Of a DNA stretch of 64,000 nt, positions 1 through 9,620 are shown piece by piece (position 1 is the first letter of the stretch; the number at the start of each line of letters is the position of its first letter). The translations under genes and the position numbers were made by a program. Under the pieces are notes generated by a model that searched no databases, was not told the DNA's origin, and saw only the letters and a program-made list of their open reading frames with translations. Origin of the DNA: Thermosinus carboxydivorans Nor1 (GTDB lineage: Bacteria; Bacillota; Negativicutes; Sporomusales; Thermosinaceae). The stretch covers positions 1-64,000 of the forward strand of contig NZ_AAWL01000001.1 in NCBI RefSeq assembly GCF_000169155.1, written 5' to 3'.

Positions 1-115
1 ACCGGAATTATTTGCACTTCTTTTTTTAGAAGCGCCGCACATCTGGCGTTTATGCTTACATTGTTCAGTTTTCAAGGAACACAGTCCGCCGCCATCAGGG
101 CGACGACAGTTATTT
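1..115 (-). other. rRNA operon leader (antitermination/processing region)
   Basis: On the minus strand the segment contains CTTGAAAACTGAACAA (about 62-78), a motif typical of Firmicute 16S leaders and 16S-23S spacers, where it belongs to the antitermination and processing signals. No 16S start sequence is reached before the left edge, so only the leader is present. The alternative, that this is an internal spacer, is unlikely because the promoters lie directly upstream. Confidence 0.65.
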
Positions 116-294
116 ATGTTAACACAAGCTTCTCGCTGTGTCAACAGCTTTTTTCTTAGCAACTTTTACCGTCCGCCGCAGCAGCGGCTTTTTTATAATA
201 GCATGATGCATTATGTTACGTCAAGAACTTTTTTCAATAACTACAACAGATTGCTTGGGATTATTATCATAACATATTTGGGACGTCCCGTCAA
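116..294 (-). promoter_or_regulatory. Three tandem rRNA-operon promoters
   Basis: Read on the minus strand, three sigma-A type promoters follow one another: TTGACG-N17-TATGAT (289-294/266-271), TTGACG-N18-TATTAT (219-224/195-200) and TTGACA-N17-TAACAT (139-144/116-121). All point left, off the window. Tandem strong promoters followed by the leader motif at 60-80 are the usual arrangement in front of Firmicute rRNA operons. The rRNA genes themselves are not in the window, so the target is inferred. Confidence 0.75.
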
Positions 295-560
295 TAATTT
301 GTGCGAATATTCTGTTGCATGGTAGTGTTTATGAGCCACTTCCCTGAAGGCAACCTAAATCCGCTACTATGCCAGCTTTTTCTGGAACTTTATTATGCTT
401 GCCGTAAGAGCGGCATCTGCATGGCCTGCATCTGAGTCACGGCCATGGTTGAGATAAAAATGCCGAGCGCCAGTGACGCGACAACAAACGGCGAAGTCAA
501 GCCATAAAGGAGCCCGATGCTGCCGCGCACCGGCAAGTCAGAAATTGTTGTATAAATGCC

Positions 561-589
561 AAAAAGCGGAGACATCCGTCCCCGCTTTT
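561..589 (-). terminator. Terminator of the sugar-acid operon
   Basis: A 12-bp stem (AAAAGCGGAGAC / GTCCCCGCTTTT, one G-T pair) with a 4-base loop lies about 80 bases past the gntP-family stop codon. On the minus strand it ends in a T run. It closes the operon that begins at 5625. Confidence 0.7.
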
Positions 590-670
590 ACAATTTTGCA
601 ATATTCCCCAAAACCAGGCTTTCCAAACGTTTGTCAGGCTTAGCAACGACAGTCTAAAGAAAGCCGTCCG

Positions 671-2011
671 CTAGCCTACTATTTTGGCAATCACCAGTGT
701 GCCAATCAGGCCTAAAACCGCCGCAATGGTCGTTGAGACGGTATAGATTGGGAACATTTGTTTCATAGGAATGCCCATTGATTCCTTTACAAACCAGAAA
801 CCAGGATCGGTTACGTGCGAAGCACCAATCGCGCCGGCGCCAATTGCCACCGCCACCAAAGCCGGATCAAGGTTGGGATACGCCGTCAGCACCGGCATAA
901 TAAAGCCGGCAGATGTCATCATGGCAACCGTAGCGCTGCCGATGGCGAAACGCATGACAATCGCGATTACCCACGCCATAACCAGCGGACTAATCTGAAT
1001 GGCCGTTAACACTTGTTTAAGAACATCGCCTAAACCACTGTCCATGATGACCCGGTTAAATGCCCCGGCGGCGCCAATAACCAGGATAATCGTCGCCATC
1101 GGGCCCATTGCTGTTTCGGTCTGTTTCGCCAAATCGGCAAGACTGAAGCCACGCTTTAATCCCATCACGAAATATGCCAGGACTGCGGCAAGGAACAGTG
1201 CCGTGATTGGACTGCCGAAAAAGTTGACGATCGGCATATATGGCGCGTTTTTCGGGGCCACCAGTTCAATAATGGTCTTGCCGATCATTAATAGGAGGGG
1301 AAAAAGAATGGTAAAGAGAGTAAGGCCAAACGGAGGCAGGTTCTCATCAGGAGTAGGCGCAATATTGCAATATCGCTCAGGCGGCTGAAAATCAAATTTT
1401 TTCGAAAGCCACTTGCCGTAGATAGGGCCGGCAATCGCTGCCGCCGGCAGACCAACCAGCAGTCCGTAGAAAATCACTTTGCCAACATCCGCCTTCAAGG
1501 ATAAGGCTATCGCCATAGCCGCCGGATGCGGGGGCACAATACAGTGCACAACAGTTAGGGCGGTAAGCATGCCCAGCGCGACCTGAACAAGCGGGCGCTT
1601 GGATTCCATAACAACACAGAAAAGAATGGGCGTTAAGAGTACAATGCCAACTTGGAGGAAAACGGGAATACCGCTAATATACGCAACCACCATCATTGCC
1701 CAGGCAGCCCGGTTTTGGCCCAAGATATTGATCAGCGTCCTGGCCAGCCTTTCCGCGCCGCCGGAAATTTCCATCATTTTACCAATGATTGCGCCAAGAG
1801 CAAGGATGGGCGCCAAAAAGCCCAGCGTACCACCCATCCCCGTCTCAATGGATTTTCCGATTTGCTCCAACGGCATGCCGGTAGCAAAGGCAATGAAAAA
1901 ACATGCTGTCAACAGGGAGACGAACGCGTGAATACGAAATTTGATACTGAGAACGATGATAAGAAGAATGGCCAAGCCAAGCACGGTGAGCATTGCTGTT
2001 GTATGTTCCAT
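671..2011 (-). CDS. GntP-family sugar-acid permease
   Basis: A 446-residue, very hydrophobic protein with about 12 predicted membrane segments. It matches the GntP family (gluconate:H+ symporter and relatives) in length and in features such as the ISGIPVFLQVGIVLLTP and HCIVPPHPAA stretches. It should import a hydroxy-acid with a proton across the cytoplasmic membrane. It is the last gene of an operon with a DUF1537 kinase, a PdxA2-type dehydrogenase and a LarA-type racemase, so a four-carbon acid sugar (threonate or erythronate) is a more likely substrate than gluconate. The start is ATG at 2011 behind GAGGGAAG. The substrate is inferred from context only. Confidence 0.85.
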   Translation of the reverse strand: MEHTTAMLTVLGLAILLIIVLSIKFRIHAFVSLLTACFFIAFATGMPLEQIGKSIETGMGGTLGFLAPILALGAIIGKMMEISGGAERLARTLINILGQNRAAWAMMVVAYISGIPVFLQVGIVLLTPILFCVVMESKRPLVQVALGMLTALTVVHCIVPPHPAAMAIALSLKADVGKVIFYGLLVGLPAAAIAGPIYGKWLSKKFDFQPPERYCNIAPTPDENLPPFGLTLFTILFPLLLMIGKTIIELVAPKNAPYMPIVNFFGSPITALFLAAVLAYFVMGLKRGFSLADLAKQTETAMGPMATIILVIGAAGAFNRVIMDSGLGDVLKQVLTAIQISPLVMAWVIAIVMRFAIGSATVAMMTSAGFIMPVLTAYPNLDPALVAVAIGAGAIGASHVTDPGFWFVKESMGIPMKQMFPIYTVSTTIAAVLGLIGTLVIAKIVG

Positions 2012-2035
2012 ACTCTTCCCTCTTTTTTAGCAATA

Positions 2036-3322
2036 TTAACGCTCTTGTCTAATTATGGGGAGCATATCCGGCGCGTGTGTCAGCACTGTTATTTTGGCAT
2101 TTTCACCATATTTGGCCAACGCTGCATCAACTGCCGCTTGAACATTCGCAAACGGTTTAAAGCCTAGTTTAACGGCATCATCTTCGCTAATTCCATGCGA
2201 CACGATATAGACATCCTCGCGTTCTTTGACCTGTGCCCAGGCAATGGCTAACGCGGCGGCAACTTCGTCCGCTAATTTTTTCTCAGTGACCAGCTTCCAA
2301 AGCGCTTGTGACGAATAGGGGGTAATGTCAAGAATGTCGGCATGCGTAACAGCCACGCCTTCGTAGCAGGGAGTAACGACAATGATGGTGCCACCGGCTT
2401 TTACCGCGAGGTCGGAAGGATATAGCGTTTTATGGGCCTGCCAGAATTCCAAATCGCAGGGGTGCGAACTAGAAAGGACAATGTCCGCCTCCTCGGGAAT
2501 TTCGACGGCATACACTTCTTTTGACAGTTTAACGCCTGCTTGAAACGCTTCTTCCAGATCGCCGAAGAAAGCGCCGACAACCTCGCCGTGACGGTTGAGG
2601 ACGGTATTAAAAATCGTGTTCATGCCAATCTGCCGGGCAATCATATTGAGTTCACGGCGAACCGGGTTGTCTTCTACCCCTAGATAGGACCGGGGCGCCC
2701 TTACACTCAAAAGATGCGTCTCGGCCGTAGTCTGTTCGCCCGAAATACCGGGCTGGACAATTTTGGCACCGCCGGCAAATCCCGGAATATGGTGAGGAAC
2801 AATGCTACCGACGCCTATTTTAAAGTCAGCTTCATAAGCTTCACGGTTCACCCATACGCTAGTACCGTTTGGCGTTTTACCAAGGTCGATCAGCGCTTCC
2901 GGATTTTTAAAGTCATGGTTTTTAATAGCTACTCGCTTAACGGTTTCCTCGCCAAATTTAGCCAATATTTCTTCATTATTCATAAACCGGTGCGTGCCGA
3001 GGGCAATAATTACCGTTACCTGCTCATCCTTGATCCCTGCCGCATTCATCTCGTCAAGGAGTACAGGAATAATCTTATCGGTAGGTGTAAGGCGGGTGTT
3101 GTCATCCGCAACAATAACGACTTTTTTCGCCCCCTTGACCAATTCACGAAGCGGTTTGGTACCGATTGGGTTGTTTACCGCCCGTATTACCTCTTGTTTT
3201 ACATCAGCGACAGCTGCTACATCTTTAGGGGAGTATACGCCGATAAGGTTTTTCCGGGGAATTATTACCTCGACCGTTTCCCGGCCATAAGGCAGCGTAA
3301 CTTTAATTTTTTCCACAACCAT
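2036..3322 (-). CDS. LarA-type nickel-dependent hydroxyacid racemase/epimerase
   Basis: About 428 residues, the usual length of the LarA family (DUF2088), whose members use a nickel-pincer nucleotide to invert the C2 hydroxyl of alpha-hydroxyacids. The expected residues are visible: the His of ALGTHRFM, the two His and the cofactor Lys of HHIPGFAGGAKIVQPG, and the following TETH-like His (AETHLLS). No larB, larC or larE maturation genes lie in the window. The gene sits between pdxA2 and the permease, suggesting a 2-epimerase for a C4 acid sugar rather than a lactate racemase. I chose ATG 3322; a TTG at 3334 and a GTG at 3316 (best spaced from AAAGGG) are alternatives. Confidence 0.85.
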   Translation of the reverse strand: MVVEKIKVTLPYGRETVEVIIPRKNLIGVYSPKDVAAVADVKQEVIRAVNNPIGTKPLRELVKGAKKVVIVADDNTRLTPTDKIIPVLLDEMNAAGIKDEQVTVIIALGTHRFMNNEEILAKFGEETVKRVAIKNHDFKNPEALIDLGKTPNGTSVWVNREAYEADFKIGVGSIVPHHIPGFAGGAKIVQPGISGEQTTAETHLLSVRAPRSYLGVEDNPVRRELNMIARQIGMNTIFNTVLNRHGEVVGAFFGDLEEAFQAGVKLSKEVYAVEIPEEADIVLSSSHPCDLEFWQAHKTLYPSDLAVKAGGTIIVVTPCYEGVAVTHADILDITPYSSQALWKLVTEKKLADEVAAALAIAWAQVKEREDVYIVSHGISEDDAVKLGFKPFANVQAAVDAALAKYGENAKITVLTHAPDMLPIIRQER

Positions 3323-3336
3323 CCGCCCTTTCAAAA

Positions 3337-4344
3337 CTAATGGCTATTTGCGGTAGTACGCCCGCGGGCCATCCGGGCCGCAAGGTAAATGGCCTCGGTC
3401 ATGCTACGGCTGTCGGCGGTGCCTTTGCCCGCCTTGCCGAAGGCCGTGCCGTGGTCAACGGAAGTACGGATAAATGGCAGGCCCACGGTGACATTGACGC
3501 CTGTTTCAAAGGCCAATACTTTCATGGGAATATGCCCCTGGTCATGATACATCACGACGACAATATCGAATTCGCCCTTTATTGCCGCCCGGTAGAATAC
3601 CGTATCGGGAGCGATGGGTCCAAAGACGTTGAACCCCAGCCGTTTGGCTTCTTCTACCGCCGGAATGACTTCGTCAATTTCTTCGTTGCCGAATAACCCT
3701 CCCTCGCCGGAATGGGGATTGAGTCCGGCGACAGCAATGCGCGGCCTGTCAATGCCCAAAGCGCGGACTGCCTGGTCCGCCAGCTCGATTACCCTAAGGA
3801 CCCGGTCTTTATTAATTAGGTCGCACGCCTTTCTGAGCGCCACATGGGTAGTGACGTGGATGACGCGCAGTTTGTCGCTGGCCAGCATCATGGCATAATC
3901 CCGGGTGTCCGAAAGATGGGCCAATATTTCCGTATGCCCCGGGAACGGATAACCGGCGGCATTAAGCGCTTCTTTGTGCAGCGGCGCGGTAGCGATTGCC
4001 CCGATTTGGCCGCTCATGGCCAGCGCTACCGCTTTCGCCAAATATTCATAGGCCGCCTTGCCCGCCCGGGCGTCAACTTTGGCAAACGGCAAATCAGGGG
4101 GCAGGTTAGCAAGGTCTAGTACATCCACATTTTGAAATTCAAAACGCGCTTCTGCCACATCGCTGATTGCGCGAAACGCGAGCGGTTTGCCCACAATCCG
4201 CGCCGCCCTTTCCATGATGCCTTTATCCCCGATAATGAGCGGACGGCAAACATCATAAACGCCTTGATCGTCCAAGGCCTTTACAATTATCTCCGGGCCA
4301 ACGCCAGTTGCGTCGCCCATTGTGATGGCAACAACAGGTTTCAC
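3337..4344 (-). CDS. pdxA2: PdxA2-type 4-phospho-sugar-acid dehydrogenase
   Basis: A 335-residue member of the PdxA family (NAD-dependent, metal-binding oxidative decarboxylase). Conserved blocks include GDATGVGPEI at the N-terminus, ATAPLHKEAL, GLNPHSGEGG and YHDQGHIPMK. True PdxA makes vitamin B6 precursor; PdxA2 paralogues beside DUF1537 kinases oxidise D-threonate- or D-erythronate-4-phosphate to dihydroxyacetone phosphate and CO2, which fits this operon. The start is GTG at 4344 behind GGAGATGAAACA. It lies 12 bases after the kinase stop and ends just before the LarA-type gene. Sugar stereochemistry cannot be read from sequence. Confidence 0.88.
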   Translation of the reverse strand: MKPVVAITMGDATGVGPEIIVKALDDQGVYDVCRPLIIGDKGIMERAARIVGKPLAFRAISDVAEARFEFQNVDVLDLANLPPDLPFAKVDARAGKAAYEYLAKAVALAMSGQIGAIATAPLHKEALNAAGYPFPGHTEILAHLSDTRDYAMMLASDKLRVIHVTTHVALRKACDLINKDRVLRVIELADQAVRALGIDRPRIAVAGLNPHSGEGGLFGNEEIDEVIPAVEEAKRLGFNVFGPIAPDTVFYRAAIKGEFDIVVVMYHDQGHIPMKVLAFETGVNVTVGLPFIRTSVDHGTAFGKAGKGTADSRSMTEAIYLAARMARGRTTANSH

Positions 4345-4356
4345 TGTTTCATCTCC

Positions 4357-5625
4357 TTACGATTTTAAGCAATGTACGGCTTTTACTAGCGCATCTTCAC
4401 CGCCAAAGGCGCCTGCCTTGGTTACTACCTTGAGCCCGTCACAAAGCCCGCCGGTCAAAAAGCCTACCGGTATGCCCGGCGCGACCTCGCTTGCCACGCT
4501 AAGACTCGCCGCCCCGAGCGCCCGGCAGACGCTGACGGCAATATCGCCGCCTGTCAGCACCATTCCAGCCAAAGTAAGCTCGGACGCCAAACCCTTGCCT
4601 ATTTCGCCCAAAGCGCCAGCGACAATGTCGCCCACTTGTTGGGCGGTGTAGCCTAAAGCCGCGCCTTGGGCCTTGGTATGCTCGACGACCTCCTCCGCAT
4701 AGCCGGAAGCGATCACCACGTCATAGCCTTCGCGCAGCGCCGCAGCAGCCTCTGCGCAGCACCGCTTTACCTCACCCGACCGGGTCGGTTCGGCCAGCAG
4801 GGCGCGCGCATCTACTTCAATGCCTTTTACGTTGGCATTCTGTTTTAACTTCGCGACCTGGCCCCGGGTAACACCGCTCACACTGCCGGCAATAACCAGT
4901 ACCGGCGAACTTTGCTTGCGGGCCGTAAGACCCAATACTGTAGGCAGCCATTGTGCCAGCCCGGCCGAACCCACCCAGAGAACAGGCTTGCCAAGGTTGG
5001 CCGCCGCGGCGGCAATCAACGCAAGCTGTTTATCCTCCCAGGCATCGCAGACAATGACTTCCTTGCCGCAGCCTATCAGCTCTTCCAGCGCTGCCTGGGT
5101 AGCATCTTCGCCCTTTAGCAGTGTTTTAAAGCTCAAATGACCCACCGGCCGGCGCGTTTGTTCCGCGATGAGTGTCGGAATGTGCGATTCCTTAACCGGG
5201 CATCTAGGATCGCGGGCTATTTCCGTTGCTTCCAACGGAATATTATTTAGCAGGTGATAGCCGCCAATCACGCACCGCCCGTTTTGGGGATAAGCCGGTG
5301 CAACGATGGCTGCCGCCTGGCCGCAGGTGTCCATTATGGCGTCGATTTCGGCGCCCAGATTGCCGCGCAGTGTCGAGTCGATTTTCTTATACACGGCAGC
5401 AATTCCGCTTGCCTTGACAATGGCCGCCGCCTGCGCTACCCGCCGGTAGGCTTCTGCTGATGAAATTGCCCGGCTATTGGTGTCAATCACGATAATGTCC
5501 GCCTGAGTTGCCGCCGCATCCTGGCTACCAAGCAGCACTTCAACAGTCAGGCCCTGCTTGGCGAACTGCACGCCGGTGTCATTGGCCCCTGTCAAATCAT
5601 CGGCAATAACGGCTAACTTTTGCAC
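4357..5625 (-). CDS. Four-carbon acid sugar kinase (DUF1537)
   Basis: About 422 residues with the N-terminal motif ADDLTGANDTG and the C-terminal nucleotide-binding blocks GSVSGVTRGQV, TGGDIAVSVC and FLTGGLCDG of the DUF1537 (Otn/Dtn) kinases. The enzyme phosphorylates the 4-hydroxyl of threonate- or erythronate-like acids with ATP in the cytoplasm, making the substrate of the neighbouring PdxA2. The start is taken as GTG 5625 because GAGGGGGG lies 9 bases upstream and the family homology begins there; longer readings have no homology. It is the first gene of the operon and lies directly behind a sigma-54 promoter. Confidence 0.9.
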   Translation of the reverse strand: MQKLAVIADDLTGANDTGVQFAKQGLTVEVLLGSQDAAATQADIIVIDTNSRAISSAEAYRRVAQAAAIVKASGIAAVYKKIDSTLRGNLGAEIDAIMDTCGQAAAIVAPAYPQNGRCVIGGYHLLNNIPLEATEIARDPRCPVKESHIPTLIAEQTRRPVGHLSFKTLLKGEDATQAALEELIGCGKEVIVCDAWEDKQLALIAAAAANLGKPVLWVGSAGLAQWLPTVLGLTARKQSSPVLVIAGSVSGVTRGQVAKLKQNANVKGIEVDARALLAEPTRSGEVKRCCAEAAAALREGYDVVIASGYAEEVVEHTKAQGAALGYTAQQVGDIVAGALGEIGKGLASELTLAGMVLTGGDIAVSVCRALGAASLSVASEVAPGIPVGFLTGGLCDGLKVVTKAGAFGGEDALVKAVHCLKS

Positions 5626-5676
5626 TCTCTGTACACCCCCCTCGCCACTAAATTTTATGTTATGGTGCAATATCAA

Positions 5677-5692
5677 TGCAAATTATGTGCCA
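5677..5692 (-). promoter_or_regulatory. Sigma-54 (-24/-12) promoter of the sugar-acid operon
   Basis: The minus strand reads TGGCACATAATTTGCA, a full match to the sigma-54 consensus TGGCAC-N5-TTGCA. It lies about 50 bases upstream of the kinase start codon and directly after the terminator of the adjacent sigma-54 activator gene, the expected arrangement. Confidence 0.9.
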
Positions 5693-5693
5693 A

Positions 5694-5731
5694 ACTAAAA
5701 AAATAAAACCAGGACAAGAAATGTCCCGGTT
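5694..5731 (-). terminator. Terminator of the PrpR-like regulator
   Basis: The stem AACCGGGACA / TGTCCTGGTT (minus strand) is followed by a T-rich run. It lies 35 bases beyond the regulator stop codon and insulates it from the sigma-54 promoter downstream. Confidence 0.75.
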
Positions 5732-5765
5732 ATGGTTGGCAATCTCCGTAATAAATTTTGTTGCA

Positions 5766-7673
5766 TTATTCAACAGCATTGTTGCTTTTTTCTACACCGC
5801 GCAACTTGCGCCACAGCGTCGACCGGTCAATGCCCAGGCGCTTGGCCGCGCGGCTTTTATTATTGTTTTCTTCTGCCAACACTGCCGCGATATACTGGGC
5901 TTCCAAGTCTGCCAGGCTGGGTGCTGCTTGCTGCTTCCCCCGAAATGGCAACGTCTGGCCGCCCTGCAGTTCTTCTAGCAGCGCGCTAACCGCCGCCTTG
6001 CCGATTATTTGCTCTTCACTTAAGATTATCAACCGCTGGATGGCGTTTTCAAGCTCCCGTACGTTTCCCGGCCATTCATACTCCGCCAGCAGCTGTACCG
6101 CCAATGAGTCAATGTCGCTCACCAGCGGATTAAGATGGGAATGCTTACGCAAAAACGCTCTTACGAGCAGCGGAATATCTTCCTTTCGCTCGCGCAGCGG
6201 CGGCGCCGTCAAAGTAAGCAAATGCAAGCGGTAGTAAAGGTCGTCCCGAAATAACCCCTTTTCCACTAGATTTCGCAGATTCCGGTTGGAAGCGGCAATA
6301 ATCCGCACATCAACGGGTATAATCCGGTCTCCCCCGATGCGGAGCACCTCCCGCTCCTGCAGCACCCTGAGCAGCCGGGACTGAAGCGGCAGAGGCATTT
6401 CGCTTATTTCGTCGAGAAAAATCGTCCCCCCGTGCGCCAACTCAAACAAACCGGGTTTACCGCCTTTTTTCGCCCCGGTAAACGCCCCCTCGGCGTAGCC
6501 GAACAGTTCGCTCTCCAGCAAATTTTCCGGCAAGGCCGCGCAATTCACGGCAACAAACGGACCGTTGGCCCGGTGACTGGCATTATGAATGCCCTGGGCC
6601 AGCATTTCTTTACCTGTTCCGGTCTCCCCTACGATAAGAACGGTAGCGTCTACCGCTGCGAACTTCCGGGCCCGCTCAATTAAGCCTTTCAATGCAGCGC
6701 TCTCCCCAATGATATCTGCCAGGCGAATCCTGGCAACCAACCCCTTGGCGTGCAGCTTCTGCCGGACAAGCCGCTCCAGCCGCTGTAGCTCGGTTACATC
6801 CCGAAAATTGGCGACCGCCCCAACCACCCGGCCGTTGACTTTTATGGCAAATCGCTGGGTCACTATTACCTTCTCGCCGACATACTGCAGCTCGCCGTCT
6901 TCAGAACCACCCTGGCGCAGAATCCGCGGAAGATTGGTGTTAGGAATTTTGTCCCGTATCTTGGCGCCAACGGCCGCCGCGGCCGGTATGCCGAAAACTT
7001 TTTCGGCTACCGGATTAAACAGGGTAATGCGTTCGGCATCGTCGATGGCAATAATGCCATCATGGCTGGAATTGACGATGATGCGGAAGAGCTCGGCCCG
7101 CTCCCGCTCGCTAATTCGCACCTCGGCAATGTTTTCCGCATCGTGAATGGCCTGGACAATGGCTTCTTTTCCCGAAGTAATCAATACTCCTTTTAACCCG
7201 AGCCGCGTGGCTTGTTTGATAGAAATGGCGTCACCGACAACCAATTCGATGCCGGCCTGGGCGGCTGCCGCGATTTTGCCAGGTGCATCGTCCCGGGAAT
7301 CGATGATGATCTGTTTCAGCTCCATGCCCAAAACGGCGCCAATGCTCTCACAGCCGTAGACCACATTGCTAAACCCGATGATACCGATCTTTCCCTTGTA
7401 CTCCCGCAATTGGGCAAGACAGCGAAGAATATCAAACGGCGTAACCTTGATCTCCACCACCGGGATGTCCAGCGTCCTGGCAATCAGTCTGGCCGTGCCA
7501 CCGCGACTGATGATTACTTCCACGCCGCCGGCCACAGCCTGGCGGGCCGCCTGAACCCCATCATCCAAATCACCTTCATATACAGTGACATGGGCCCCCA
7601 GGTCGGCGACGACCGCTTCCGCCTCCGCCTTCAGCGCCGGATAGGGAGCAACAATGGCTATCCGCGGCTTCAT
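5766..7673 (-). CDS. Sigma-54-dependent activator with PrpR-type sensor
   Basis: About 635 residues. Order: a PrpR_N-type ligand domain (about 1-190), a PAS domain (about 200-310), the AAA+ core (about 325-560) with Walker A GETGTGKE, the sigma-54 contact loop GAFTGA and the LDEI Walker B, then a Fis-type helix-turn-helix ([20 protein letters not shown]) at the C-terminus. Such proteins open sigma-54 promoters on binding a small effector. The start is ATG 7673 behind AGGAGGAACGCT; upstream in-frame codons have no ribosome site. The sigma-54 promoter for the sugar-acid operon lies directly downstream, so the effector is probably a C4 acid sugar. Confidence 0.92.
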   Translation of the reverse strand: MKPRIAIVAPYPALKAEAEAVVADLGAHVTVYEGDLDDGVQAARQAVAGGVEVIISRGGTARLIARTLDIPVVEIKVTPFDILRCLAQLREYKGKIGIIGFSNVVYGCESIGAVLGMELKQIIIDSRDDAPGKIAAAAQAGIELVVGDAISIKQATRLGLKGVLITSGKEAIVQAIHDAENIAEVRISERERAELFRIIVNSSHDGIIAIDDAERITLFNPVAEKVFGIPAAAAVGAKIRDKIPNTNLPRILRQGGSEDGELQYVGEKVIVTQRFAIKVNGRVVGAVANFRDVTELQRLERLVRQKLHAKGLVARIRLADIIGESAALKGLIERARKFAAVDATVLIVGETGTGKEMLAQGIHNASHRANGPFVAVNCAALPENLLESELFGYAEGAFTGAKKGGKPGLFELAHGGTIFLDEISEMPLPLQSRLLRVLQEREVLRIGGDRIIPVDVRIIAASNRNLRNLVEKGLFRDDLYYRLHLLTLTAPPLRERKEDIPLLVRAFLRKHSHLNPLVSDIDSLAVQLLAEYEWPGNVRELENAIQRLIILSEEQIIGKAAVSALLEELQGGQTLPFRGKQQAAPSLADLEAQYIAAVLAEENNNKSRAAKRLGIDRSTLWRKLRGVEKSNNAVE

Positions 7674-7754
7674 AGCGTTCCTCCTCTGGAGTGAAAAGTA
7701 GAAAGTGGAAATTGGTAAGTAGTAAGTGGTTTTAGATATTCTTAGTTTAAAGAT

Positions 7755-7786
7755 AAAAAAGTCCTGCGGCAAGATGCAGGACTTTT
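7755..7786 (-). terminator. Terminator of the fumarase/SdhABE operon
   Basis: An 11-bp stem AAAAGTCCTGC / GCAGGACTTTT with an 8-base loop and a T run on the minus strand, 20 bases after the sdhE-type stop codon. Confidence 0.85.
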
Positions 7787-7806
7787 CGGCAATTTCAATA
7801 TTAGGT

Positions 7807-8673
7807 CTAGATTTTTGCCACCAGTGTTCCGGTGTCAGCGATATGCCGGCTGAGACCAAGCTCTGTAGGCGCAAGGCCAAGGGCCAGACCAATCAGCTGG
7901 GCCAGGTGCAGGACAGGCATTTCCCGGTCACCGCCCACGGCTTGGCGGCCTTCGGGCTGGTACATGTCAAGCTGCATCTGACAGAGCGGGCACGGCGTGA
8001 CTATACAGTCTGCTCCCGCTAAAGCAGCGCTTTGATTGGTCGTTCCCGTAATTTTCATCACATCTTTTTCGGCCGTGAAAACAGCGTGGAAACCGCAACA
8101 CTGCAGTTTAGCCGCGAAGTCGACCGGCGTAGCGCCGAGGGCGCGGATAAGCGTCTCCAGCGACTTAGGGTTGGCGTGGTCCTCAAAGTTCATGACCGTC
8201 GGCGGCCGCAGGATATGACAGCCGTAGTATCCGGCCACCTTCAGGTTTTTGAGCGGCCGCTTGACTTTGGTCTTCAGTTTCTCCACGCCATAGTCGCGGA
8301 TAAGCGCCCACAAGAGATGGGTGACATCAGTTGTCCCTTTATATTCAAGGCCCGCCTGGGCTAAAAAGCCGTTAATTTTTTCTTTTTGCCCGTTGTCCAG
8401 CTTGGCCTTGGCCTGGCGCAGCATGAGAGTACAGGTGTTGCATACCGTAAGCAGGGGCAAGCCTAGCTGTTCTGCCAGGACGAGGTTACGGGCGTTCACG
8501 GCCAGGGCCGTCGTCTCGCTGACATCCTGCAGGTGCGAACCGCCGCAGCACGTCCACCCCTCCAGCTCGACAAGCTCAATACCCAGGGCCGCCGCTACCT
8601 TCACGGTAGCCTGGTAAGCTTCTTTGGCAGCCGCTTCCAGGACGCAGCCGGGGAAAAAGGCGTAGCGCATCAT
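7807..8673 (-). CDS. SdhE/HdrB-type cysteine-rich subunit (two CCG domains)
   Basis: 288 residues with two cysteine-rich CCG domains: CCGGSHL with VCNTC in the first half, and CCGFHAVF with PCPLC in the second. This is the fold of heterodisulfide reductase HdrB and of the third subunit of SdhABE/MfrABE-type succinate dehydrogenases and fumarate reductases. It replaces the usual heme membrane anchor and probably passes electrons between the iron-sulfur subunit and a quinone or thiol partner. The start overlaps the sdhB stop by four bases, so translation is coupled. The natural electron partner is not evident from sequence. Confidence 0.85.
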   Translation of the reverse strand: MMRYAFFPGCVLEAAAKEAYQATVKVAAALGIELVELEGWTCCGGSHLQDVSETTALAVNARNLVLAEQLGLPLLTVCNTCTLMLRQAKAKLDNGQKEKINGFLAQAGLEYKGTTDVTHLLWALIRDYGVEKLKTKVKRPLKNLKVAGYYGCHILRPPTVMNFEDHANPKSLETLIRALGATPVDFAAKLQCCGFHAVFTAEKDVMKITGTTNQSAALAGADCIVTPCPLCQMQLDMYQPEGRQAVGGDREMPVLHLAQLIGLALGLAPTELGLSRHIADTGTLVAKI

Positions 8674-9620
8674 TTTTCGGCCTCCTCTACTGCTTTGATG
8701 ATAGCGCGGACCTGTTCAATGCCTTTCACCGGCTTGGGGAAATGGAAGGGATTGAGCTTGCCCTTCCGCAAGAGGCGCAGAGCGAAGGGCAGCCGGGTCG
8801 CCGACTTGACCACCCCTTCGGTCCGTAAAGCCAGCAGCATTTCATTCAAGCGGCCCGTATCCTTAATGTCCTTGAGAAAGGCAACGGCGTGACGGGCGCC
8901 GGGGTTGTCCGGCAGGCGCCGCTTAATCGAGAGCTGGCGCAGTTTGGCGATTTCCTGCCCGGGAGCAACGTTCTTCGGGCATTTGGTGACGCACTCGACG
9001 CAGTGCATGCACTTCCACAGCCCTTTGTTAAAGGTGGCCTCGAGCCGCTCCTGGCTCGCCTTGTCGCGGGAATCAGATACGAACTTGCCGGCCTTGGCAT
9101 AGATGAATGGCTCATAGAAATCACTGCCGTCGGCCGACAGTTTGCTGCACTCGGACGCGCAGGCGCCGCAGAGAATACAGCCGGCCTGGGTATCAATCTT
9201 TTTAAAGTCCGCCGGAGTCTGGCGGCACCCGGTTTGGGGCGTAAATTCATCATGGGGAATGAGCCACGGCTTGACTTCCGCCAGCCGCTGGGCCTTCGGC
9301 TCCCAGTCCACCACCAGGTCGCGGATGACTTTGAAGTTAGCCAAGGGCTGCAAAAATAACGTATCGGTATTGTAACGCTTCAGTACCGCATCCAGGGGTG
9401 TTTCACAGGCCAGCATGGCCTGTCCGTTGACCCGGACAGCGCAGGCGCCGCACACCGCCGAGCGGCAGGAAGCGGTAAAGGTGAGCGTCGGGTCGAGGTC
9501 TTCTTTTATCTTGATAAGCCCCCACAAAATAGTTTTGCCGGGCTCATGGTCAAACTGATATTCCTGCAGATAGCTTTTTTCGCCATCAAAACGTTCAATT
9601 TTATAAGTTATTTTGCCCAT
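8670..9620 (-). CDS. sdhB: Succinate dehydrogenase/fumarate reductase iron-sulfur subunit
   Basis: 316 residues. The N-terminal ferredoxin domain has the 2Fe-2S cysteines (CRSAVCGACAVRVNG and LAC), and the C-terminal half has two cluster motifs, CILCGACASEC and CMHCVECVTKCPK. It is longer than ordinary SdhB (about 240-250 residues); the extra ~65 C-terminal residues resemble HdrC-type tails, fitting the HdrB-like partner encoded next. It carries electrons between the flavoprotein and the CCG subunit. Its ATG overlaps the sdhA stop codon (ATGA). No membrane anchor gene follows. Confidence 0.88.
   Translation of the reverse strand: MGKITYKIERFDGEKSYLQEYQFDHEPGKTILWGLIKIKEDLDPTLTFTASCRSAVCGACAVRVNGQAMLACETPLDAVLKRYNTDTLFLQPLANFKVIRDLVVDWEPKAQRLAEVKPWLIPHDEFTPQTGCRQTPADFKKIDTQAGCILCGACASECSKLSADGSDFYEPFIYAKAGKFVSDSRDKASQERLEATFNKGLWKCMHCVECVTKCPKNVAPGQEIAKLRQLSIKRRLPDNPGARHAVAFLKDIKDTGRLNEMLLALRTEGVVKSATRLPFALRLLRKGKLNPFHFPKPVKGIEQVRAIIKAVEEAEK

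Noticed and set aside
1..60. Presence of 16S rRNA sequence at the left edge.
   Set aside because: The canonical 16S 5' sequence is not reached; only the leader is visible.
393..575. A 60-codon hydrophobic reading frame on the minus strand.
   Set aside because: Its start codon lies inside the terminator hairpin of the sugar-acid operon, there is no ribosome site, and no family is recognised. At most it is a transporter remnant.
7690..7735. Simple repeated strings such as GAAAGTGG and GTAAGTAGTAAGTGG, similar to sequence near 42360-42405.
   Set aside because: Too short and degenerate to define a repeat family from this window alone.
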